Source: Candidatus Helarchaeota archaeon (GTDB lineage: Archaea > Asgardarchaeota > Lokiarchaeia > Helarchaeales > HEL-GB-A). Taken from it: a stretch of 6,692 nt of DNA. This document shows, in pieces, positions 1-4,245 of the stretch. The notes beneath the pieces were generated by a model. The model was not told where the DNA came from, searched no databases, and worked only from the letters and a program-made list of their open reading frames with translations. The stretch spans positions 1-6,692 of the forward strand of contig JAEOSY010000324.1 of NCBI GenBank assembly GCA_016840125.1. The letters are read 5' to 3'. A program made the position numbers and the translations under genes. The stretch's first letter is position 1; every line of letters starts with the position of its first letter.

Positions 1-670
1 CACCATCGGATATCAGACAACAGTCAAGAACTTTCAATGGCCACGCCACGATTCGTGATTCTAAAACGTCATCAACGGTGATAGGTTTCCCGTACTCTCG
101 GCGCCATTGAGAGTAAGGATTGTTCAACCCGTTGTTTCGATTCTTGACTGCAATTTTCGCAAATTCTTCCTCCGTCTCCCCATAGAGGTACATATGGCGT
201 ACAGCCATTGCCGCGTAATAGCCAGTATAGTAACCCCCAACAGGGAACTCAAAGTCAGTATCCGACGCAAGAGCAATGAATTCATTCGCTTTAGCAGTAG
301 GAACTTCACTCATTTTTTCCCAGCCCGGAACTAAACAGACATCGGACAGTCCACTAGCAATCATAGCCCATGCCGTGTGGAACGCGGCCCCTCCCGTTGC
401 GCCTCCGTTTTCTACTCGTAGTAATGGTTTCGGTGTGAGTCCTAAATAGTCATGGATGATCCATTCACAGGCAAGTTGCTGTTCAAAGTGGTCAGCAAAA
501 TAGGAAGCGATTACAGTATCGATATCGTTGAGTTCTAAATTTGGACAATCAGCCAAAGCTGCTTTCATCGCCTCAGCAACCATTTCTTCTTGATTTTCGA
601 GCCGGGGTAAGTCAAATCGTGAGATTCCGCCTGCTACAACTGCAACATTTCGCAAAATCCATCCATCCAT
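1..670 (-). CDS. Thiolase / SCP2-type lipid-transfer-like protein (partial, C-terminus missing)
   Basis: The frame is open for 223 codons from ATG at 670 down to the left edge, so roughly the C-terminal 40% of a typical ~390-residue thiolase is missing. Visible thiolase landmarks are the N-terminal VAVVAGGISRF (9-19), the nucleophile-loop region RVENGGATGGAA (85-96), PGWEKMSE (115-122), KNRNNGLNNPYSQ (176-188) and PLKVLDCCLISDG (211-223). Known family role: thiolases of this class condense or cleave acyl-CoA in the cytoplasm, and archaeal members commonly pair with a DUF35 OB-fold protein and HMG-CoA synthase. No such partner is visible here because the gene leaves the window. Oddity: aligning VENGGATGG with the canonical VEaaCaSGG puts Gly90 where the nucleophilic Cys normally sits, so classical thiolysis is doubtful. 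It may be a Cys-less lipid-transfer/aldolase-like relative. The ATG at 670 is the first in frame; no Shine-Dalgarno is visible upstream, so a leaderless or short-leader mRNA is possible. Family call is firm, reaction is not. Confidence 0.9.
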   Translation of the reverse strand, partial: MDGWILRNVAVVAGGISRFDLPRLENQEEMVAEAMKAALADCPNLELNDIDTVIASYFADHFEQQLACEWIIHDYLGLTPKPLLRVENGGATGGAAFHTAWAMIASGLSDVCLVPGWEKMSEVPTAKANEFIALASDTDFEFPVGGYYTGYYAAMAVRHMYLYGETEEEFAKIAVKNRNNGLNNPYSQWRREYGKPITVDDVLESRIVAWPLKVLDCCLISDG

Positions 671-709
671 TATAGGATTAATTGTACATAATAATCTCAA
701 TTCAATAAC

Positions 710-853
710 TTAAGGATTTGCGATAACCATGGAGTGTAATTCAAGCCGTTTCATAAAGTCAAAATTATACAGCACAATAGATTCAGAAATAAATCCGATT
801 TGAGAAAGCATTTCCTTGCGAATCTTAGAGATCTTGTTCTTTATTCGAGGCAT
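710..853 (-). CDS. Possible small protein, 47 residues, unknown function
   Basis: An uninterrupted 48-codon frame (ATG at 853, TAA at 710-712) lies 39 bp upstream of the thiolase start, on the same strand. The product is strongly basic at its N-terminus (PRIKNKISKIRKE, residues 2-14), followed by a mixed amphipathic stretch (MLSQIGFISESIVLYNFDFMKRL, described here as residues 15-37) and a short tail ending VIANP. The composition looks more like protein than AT-rich noise, and an in-frame TGA sits just upstream (860-862), so it is not the tail of a larger gene. No Shine-Dalgarno is visible. It could be a small nucleic-acid-binding protein, the remnant of a larger gene, or chance. I do not recognise it. 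If real, it could be co-transcribed with the thiolase. Confidence 0.35.
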   Translation of the reverse strand: MPRIKNKISKIRKEMLSQIGFISESIVLYNFDFMKRLELHSMVIANP

Positions 854-967
854 CAAGATTCATGGAATATTATCTCAACAAAACTACAAAATTGGGATAC
901 CATTTTTCACTGCGAGTGATTCTGAATGATTTAAAAACTGATATATCTAATCTGATTTTTATAATAG

Positions 968-981
968 GGGGTAAATTATAT
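968..981 (+). promoter_or_regulatory. Candidate BRE/TATA promoter element
   Basis: GGGGTAAA is followed one base later by TATAT. This resembles an archaeal purine/A-rich BRE next to a TATA box. Transcription would be expected about 25 bp downstream, near 1000-1006, exactly where the 21-bp dyad begins. The same GGGGTAAA-n-TATA arrangement recurs at 1515-1528. No gene with a clear start follows closely, so what it would drive is unknown. Confidence 0.35.
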
Positions 982-999
982 CTAAACTAGGTTGCCAGT

Positions 1000-1020
1000 T
1001 TACAATGATCTTCATTGTAA
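1000..1020. promoter_or_regulatory. 21-bp dyad, candidate operator
   Basis: Half-sites TTACAATGA (1000-1008) and TCATTGTAA (1012-1020) are exact reverse complements separated by TCT. The length and 3-bp spacer suit a homodimeric helix-turn-helix regulator such as a MarR, ArsR or TetR-type protein. It sits at the predicted start of transcription from the TATA-like box at 977-981, a place where binding would block initiation. Flanking it are related elements TAAACT (983-988), AGTTTAC (997-1003) and GTAAACT (1055-1061). The regulator is not identifiable in this window. Confidence 0.5.
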
Positions 1021-1078
1021 TTCAAGTATTACACATTTAGATAAAGAGGTTCCAGTAAACTAAAGTATTGCATCATTG

Positions 1079-1111
1079 CACAAGATATCTATCATTAAAA
1101 ACTATCTTGTG
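1079..1111. repeat. Inverted repeat, 9-bp stem with 15-nt loop
   Basis: CACAAGATA (1079-1087) and TATCTTGTG (1103-1111) are perfect reverse complements; two flanking G-T wobbles could extend the stem on the plus-strand RNA. It is not followed directly by a T-tract (the nearest is at 1197), so it is not a simple terminator. It could be part of a structured RNA or a second protein-binding site. Confidence 0.45.
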
Positions 1112-1514
1112 TGCTCCCGCATCTATTGAACCTATTTTCAATCATTCAAACCAAATTAGTAGAAGAGGAAATACCAATAATCCCTCTTCTATTATATTTT
1201 TTTTTTCAAAAATATTCTCAGCGAAAATTAGGCGGCAGCCTGTTGTGCGTCTTTTTTTATGAAATTAAAGTTACTTTGTTTATTGGTATAAAAATACGAT
1301 ATATTTCATATCGAAGACACCAGAAACTGTTATAAACCAATTTTCTTTTTTTTAAGGCCAAATCCATTTTATAACATTTACCTCCTGATTTCAGGTGTTT
1401 AGAACTTAAAAAATAAATATCCAAAATAAAAATGATGATTTTTTGAGTAGAATCGATTTTTGTCGTTTTCCACTCAGAAGAGATATTGAATTGTCATTAG
1501 GATGGAGTTTTAAA

Positions 1515-1528
1515 GGGGTAAAGGTATA
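1515..1528 (+). promoter_or_regulatory. Candidate promoter of the deoxyribosyltransferase-like gene
   Basis: GGGGTAAA followed two bases later by TATA (1525-1528) resembles a BRE plus TATA box. Initiation about 25 bp downstream, near 1550, would give a leader of roughly 45 nt before the ATG at 1595. An alternative A/T-rich box at 1563-1580 would give a nearly leaderless transcript. Confidence 0.4.
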
Positions 1529-1594
1529 CATTTTAATGAAAAATAGAAATTGTCAATAATGTAATTAAAAAGTTAAAAATACCGGGGCATATAA

Positions 1595-2035
1595 ATGACT
1601 GGAGAATCAACAAAACGGAACCAGTCAATCTATTTTGCTCATCCCCGAGCCACTCAGGGTTCTTCACGGGCACTAAAGGCTTTAGATGCAATTAAAGAGA
1701 AATTCCCTACAGCAACCATCATTAACCCTACAGAATATACTGGATCCAATATGAAATTCTACCTCAGATTAGTTGCAAAAGCAGATATTTTAATCTTCAT
1801 AACAACCGAAGAGGGCTTTATTGGTAAGGGAGTTTTCTCAGAAATACGTTTAGCGCAATATCTCCGAAAAGAAGCGCTATTCTATCATTTTCCAGATCAG
1901 ATATTTGCGCGCTATTTTGAAATTTTGAATATCAATGAAGAAAATTGGGAAGAATACGCACAGGTCGCGCTTTTACTAGAAAAAGAGCAATCACGTCCTA
2001 AAAAACGACTGATCACAGATTTTATACAAAGTTAA
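1595..2035 (+). CDS. Nucleoside 2-deoxyribosyltransferase-like small Rossmann protein
   Basis: This 146-residue protein has the outline of the nucleoside 2-deoxyribosyltransferase superfamily: a first strand and loop SIYFAHPRATQGSS (11-24), an INPTEY segment (43-48), an acidic strand KADILIFIT (62-70) and GKGVFSEIRLAQ (78-89), where Glu83 aligns with the conserved Glu that acts as nucleophile in true family members. Family members transfer or hydrolyse the deoxyribose of nucleosides or nucleotides in the cytosol. The length suits the family, but the C-terminal third (95-146, charged, ending KKRLITDFIQS) is not recognisable. Several DUF4406-like relatives have no known activity, so the substrate is open. 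GGGG at 1584-1587, 7 nt before the ATG, may act as a ribosome binding site. It stands alone, with 167 bp to the next gene and no nucleotide-salvage neighbour. Confidence 0.65.
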   Translation: MTGESTKRNQSIYFAHPRATQGSSRALKALDAIKEKFPTATIINPTEYTGSNMKFYLRLVAKADILIFITTEEGFIGKGVFSEIRLAQYLRKEALFYHFPDQIFARYFEILNINEENWEEYAQVALLLEKEQSRPKKRLITDFIQS

Positions 2036-2190
2036 CTTAATTTTTATTGAAAGTTCATTTGTATCACAGATTGGTTAAAACCCCGACATTATCCTGTAAT
2101 TATAACTTAAAAACGAAAAATCACTTACTATTTCAACTTTTAGAGTGAGGCAGAAAGAGATTATAGCATATTCAGTATTAATTATAGTTA

Positions 2191-2197
2191 AGGTGAT
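2191..2197 (+). promoter_or_regulatory. Shine-Dalgarno site that fixes a TTG start
   Basis: AGGTGAT matches the canonical sequence complementary to the 3' end of 16S rRNA and lies 5 nt before TTG at 2203. It supports TTG as the initiation codon, since no in-frame ATG sits near the family's usual N-terminus. A TATA-like GATTATAG (2159-2166) upstream could place transcription start just before it. Confidence 0.7.
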
Positions 2198-2202
2198 TTT
2201 AA

Positions 2203-2592
2203 TTGACAGAAAAAATTGGATATGCCGATCCACAAAATATTGTTGTTTCATTCGAAGTGAAGGATTTAGAAAGATCAGCTAAGTTCTACACTGAAATATT
2301 GGGATTTGAACGAGGATGGGAAGGTGGTCTTGATATTGGATGGCTTGAGATCAATGTTCCAGGTGAAGGACTAATACTTGGTTTAAGTCTCAAGCGAGAA
2401 GGTGAGGTAACACACGGATCTACTACCATAAATTTCGGGATTAAAGATGCGGAAGCTACCAAAGCATATTTAGACTCAAAGGGAGTAAAAACCATGGACT
2501 TATATGAAATCCCTAATATGATAAAAATGGTCATGGCCTTTGATCCCGATGGAAACATGCTTGCATTTGTAGAAAGCCTAGTAGAGGTGTAA
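2203..2592 (+). CDS. VOC-fold (glyoxalase/dioxygenase superfamily) protein
   Basis: This 129-residue protein has two beta-alpha-beta-beta-beta modules, the size of a single VOC domain protein. Recognisable parts are VVSFEVKDLERSAKFYTEILGF (residues 14-35, the typical first strand and helix), a central strand GLILGLSL (56-63), a second module starting TTINFGIKDAEATKAYL (74-90) and the terminal FDPDGNMLAFVE (113-124). Family members usually bind a divalent metal with four residues. By comparison with E. coli glyoxalase I (H5, E56, H74, E122), the matching positions here appear to be V14, G60, T75 and A121, none a ligand. A metal-free function such as small-molecule binding or an unconventional reaction is therefore more likely than glyoxalase or ring-cleaving activity. 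The start is TTG with a good Shine-Dalgarno. A pyrimidine-rich tract follows the stop. Substrate unknown. Confidence 0.88.
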   Translation: MTEKIGYADPQNIVVSFEVKDLERSAKFYTEILGFERGWEGGLDIGWLEINVPGEGLILGLSLKREGEVTHGSTTINFGIKDAEATKAYLDSKGVKTMDLYEIPNMIKMVMAFDPDGNMLAFVESLVEV

Positions 2593-2619
2593 GAAGCAAT
2601 ATAAAATCCATTCACCCAA

Positions 2620-2644
2620 TTTTCTTCCTCTTTTTCCTGTTTTT
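2620..2644 (+). terminator. Pyrimidine/T-rich tract after the VOC gene
   Basis: A run of almost only T and C with T4, T5 and T5 clusters lies 28 bp past the TAA. Archaeal RNA polymerase terminates at such T-rich tracts without needing a hairpin, so this is a likely end for the VOC transcript. Confidence 0.5.
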
Positions 2645-2687
2645 GAAAAATTCTGTGCCATATCAAGTATCGGATATAGTTGTGAAG

Positions 2688-2712
2688 GCTTCAAAACGTA
2701 GGATTTTGAAGC
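2688..2712. repeat. Inverted repeat, 9-bp stem with 7-nt loop
   Basis: GCTTCAAAA (2688-2696) and TTTTGAAGC (2704-2712) are perfect reverse complements around CGTAGGA. It lies in the 249-bp spacer between the VOC and CPBP genes, after the T-rich tract, so it is unlikely to be the VOC terminator. Candidate operator or RNA structure. Confidence 0.5.
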
Positions 2713-2754
2713 ACTCGCATGTGTATCTTTATTTGGCAACCTTTTGTAATCCTC

Positions 2755-2774
2755 ATAGAGTCAATGGACTCTAT
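2755..2774. repeat. Inverted repeat, 8-bp stem with 4-nt loop
   Basis: ATAGAGTC (2755-2762) and GACTCTAT (2767-2774) are perfect reverse complements around AATG. A related fragment CTCTATAGAC follows at 2789-2798. The position, just upstream of the candidate TATA region of the CPBP gene, suits an operator. Confidence 0.5.
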
Positions 2775-2788
2775 TGTCTTTGTAGTAA

Positions 2789-2803
2789 CTCTATAGACTA
2801 TAC
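2789..2803 (+). promoter_or_regulatory. Candidate TATA region of the CPBP protease gene
   Basis: TATAG-A-CTATA (2792-2802) is both TATA-like and palindromic. Transcription about 25 bp downstream, near 2825-2830, would give a short leader before the GTG at 2842, fitting the lack of a Shine-Dalgarno there. Confidence 0.35.
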
Positions 2804-2841
2804 GGAAAAAATTCATAAACTACATAGATAATTGTCATGCC

Positions 2842-3990
2842 GTGATCAACTTGTATATTCAAGAAAAGAATGAAAAGTGGTTGAACTTCTTCACTCCGGC
2901 AGTTCTTGCTTATGTTGGATTATCGTTAGCTAGTTTTATTGTGTTCTCGGTTTTAATTATGAATCTAATTGTCCCTATTCTAAGTGAAGATAGTGTCATT
3001 GCAAATCTCAGTGTATCTTTAGTCAGTCAATTGATTGGGGCCATATTAATTGCATTGGTCCTTATTCCGCGCTTTCAAATGAAAATTGCAGCATACAACC
3101 CCGTTAATGGGAGGAATACTCTGAAAACCGGATTAATTTTCAGTGTGGGCTTTCTACTATATATTTTCAGTAATTTTGTGTTTGCTGCCATCTATAGGAT
3201 TTTAGAACTAGTCCCAACGAGCGCATATGAAGAGATAGGAATTCTACTCACACCAGCTCACTTAGAAAATCCATTAAATATCATATTATTGCTTGGAATG
3301 GGAGTAATTGGAGCGCCCATTCTAGAGGAATATATATTCCGGCGTACCGTAATCCCATTACTCGAAGAGCGGGGGATGGCGCCGTTTGCAGCGGTTTTTG
3401 CATCCAGCATGATTTTCACAATCATCCATGCTCCGACTGATCTAGCCTTTGGTAACCTCTCAGGAACAGTGCAACACTTATGGGCGGTGTTTATCATCGG
3501 AATGGCAGCGGGAATCGCATACATCATAACGCGAAATGTTGTGTATCCTATAATAATTCACGGTTTGTTTAATGGAATGTCATTTGGGGGATATTTACTA
3601 ATGTTATCCGAGAATATCGCGATAGCAGCAATCTTTGGAATTTTGGTGATTGTAATCCTAATTGTTGGCATCGGAAGCGGGGTATATGCATTCAAAAAAT
3701 TTCGAAATGACCCCTTGGCTAACTGGGTTGTTTTATTCAAGGAAAAATCATCGATTAACATTGTTCCAGGATTTTTGGGGTTTCTAGGGATATTTACAAT
3801 ACTAATTATCCTACAGAGCATTCTAGAACTCGCTTTTTGGATAACTATTCCTATTAATGATCTTTTGGTAGGATTATTAATCTCAATGGGAATTACAGCG
3901 CTCCTCGTTGCAGGTCTCTCTTGGCTGGCCACTAAAACGGAATACATCGATAAAAGCCAAAACATGCGTTTAGTCGAACCCAAGATATAA
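2842..3990 (+). CDS. CPBP-family intramembrane metalloprotease (CAAX protease / Abi-like)
   Basis: This 382-residue polytopic membrane protein carries all the CPBP signature motifs: EExxxR as EEYIFR (162-167), FxxxH as FTIIH (192-196) and HxxxN as HGLFN (240-244). These residues form the metal-dependent catalytic site inside the membrane. Known relatives cleave prenylated CAAX proteins after modification, process peptides, or confer self-immunity to bacteriocins; the substrate here cannot be told. Hydrophobic segments lie at about 19-46, 56-75, 96-120, 145-161, 183-197, 214-230 and 232-254, then 258-284, 309-336 and 340-364. The last three extend past the catalytic core and make the protein longer than many family members. 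The only near-N-terminal starts are GTG at 2842 or TTG at 2851; an in-frame TAG at 2794-2796 bounds the frame. The true start is uncertain, as neither has a Shine-Dalgarno. Confidence 0.92.
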   Translation: MINLYIQEKNEKWLNFFTPAVLAYVGLSLASFIVFSVLIMNLIVPILSEDSVIANLSVSLVSQLIGAILIALVLIPRFQMKIAAYNPVNGRNTLKTGLIFSVGFLLYIFSNFVFAAIYRILELVPTSAYEEIGILLTPAHLENPLNIILLLGMGVIGAPILEEYIFRRTVIPLLEERGMAPFAAVFASSMIFTIIHAPTDLAFGNLSGTVQHLWAVFIIGMAAGIAYIITRNVVYPIIIHGLFNGMSFGGYLLMLSENIAIAAIFGILVIVILIVGIGSGVYAFKKFRNDPLANWVVLFKEKSSINIVPGFLGFLGIFTILIILQSILELAFWITIPINDLLVGLLISMGITALLVAGLSWLATKTEYIDKSQNMRLVEPKI

Positions 3991-4066
3991 CTTGAGCAGG
4001 ATTGTGAACTTTCGTTGTGGTTTTAGATAAGTCTCTCTGAAGCAATAGTTCAAGGGGAAGTGATGG

Positions 4067-4110
4067 GAATACCAAAATCCCCGGACATGATTGCTATGTC
4101 CGGGGTATTC
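4067..4110 (+). terminator. Strong GC hairpin after the CPBP gene
   Basis: CCCCGGACAT (4079-4088) and ATGTCCGGGG (4096-4105) form a perfect 10-bp stem with a 7-nt loop. GAATA (4067-4071) can pair with TATTC (4106-4110) to add an outer stem with a one-sided bulge. The moderately T-rich TATTTTCCTTTT (4111-4122) follows. This resembles an intrinsic terminator about 80 bp after the protease stop. The T-tract is interrupted, so a structured 3' end or a protein site are alternatives. Confidence 0.6.
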
Positions 4111-4148
4111 TATTTTCCTTTTACAATATTAAAATGAGTTTTTTCGTT

Positions 4149-4159
4149 ATTCTGAGAAT
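4149..4159. repeat. Short palindrome ATTCT-G-AGAAT
   Basis: An 11-bp perfect odd palindrome lies between the hairpin and the amidohydrolase start, 87 bp before its ATG. A small operator is possible, but in AT-rich DNA this length can occur by chance. Confidence 0.25.
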
Positions 4160-4212
4160 GTTTAAGATAAGTTATTCCGTTTATTAATCAAATGATACTG
4201 CATTGCGCTAGA

Positions 4213-4220
4213 CATAAAAA
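4213..4220 (+). promoter_or_regulatory. Candidate TATA box of the amidohydrolase gene
   Basis: CATAAAAA is centred about 29 bp before the ATG at 4246. That spacing would place transcription start close to the initiation codon, giving a leaderless or near-leaderless mRNA. An AGGA at 4229-4232 is too far (13 nt) to be a good ribosome binding site. Confidence 0.35.
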
Positions 4221-4245
4221 CAGCAATTAGGATCCAAAGCTCATT

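Larger units (their letters stand above)
854..1594. other. Gene-poor spacer of about 740 bp
   Basis: No convincing protein gene is seen on either strand. The open frames present (for example 1068-1262 and 1111-1335, plus) are low-complexity translations of T-rich DNA and overlap each other. What the stretch does hold is a BRE/TATA-like element (968-981), a near-perfect 21-bp dyad (1000-1020), a 9-bp hairpin (1079-1111), T-tracts at 1197-1206, 1252-1258 and 1346-1353, a short palindrome CCTGA-TT-TCAGG (1384-1395), and a second BRE/TATA-like element (1515-1528) ahead of the next gene. A transcribed non-coding RNA or a regulatory region are both possible. Confidence 0.6.

Noticed and set aside
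107..334. 75-codon plus-strand open frame
   Set aside because: Lies wholly inside the thiolase gene on the opposite strand; its translation has no recognisable features.
1230..1260. GC-richer patch before a T7 tract as an intrinsic terminator or tRNA end
   Set aside because: Only a 3-bp stem (GGC/GCC) can be drawn, and no tRNA arms are present.
1068..1335. Two overlapping plus-strand open frames of 64 and 74 codons
   Set aside because: Translations are low-complexity products of T-rich DNA (FFFSK, LLLYFFF), lack a ribosome binding site and span T-tracts that look like terminators.
1444..1475. GAGT/ACTC with inner CGA/TCG as a long hairpin
   Set aside because: The paired blocks are only 3-4 bp with large mismatched loops, so it is within chance expectation.
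2286..2666. 126-codon minus-strand open frame
   Set aside because: Mostly antisense to the well-supported VOC gene.
2643..2831. 62-codon plus-strand open frame in the VOC-CPBP spacer
   Set aside because: Covers two hairpins and a TATA-like region, has no ribosome binding site and an implausible composition; the regulatory reading explains the stretch better.
3258..3983. Two minus-strand open frames opposite the CPBP gene
   Set aside because: Antisense shadows of a gene with intact catalytic motifs.
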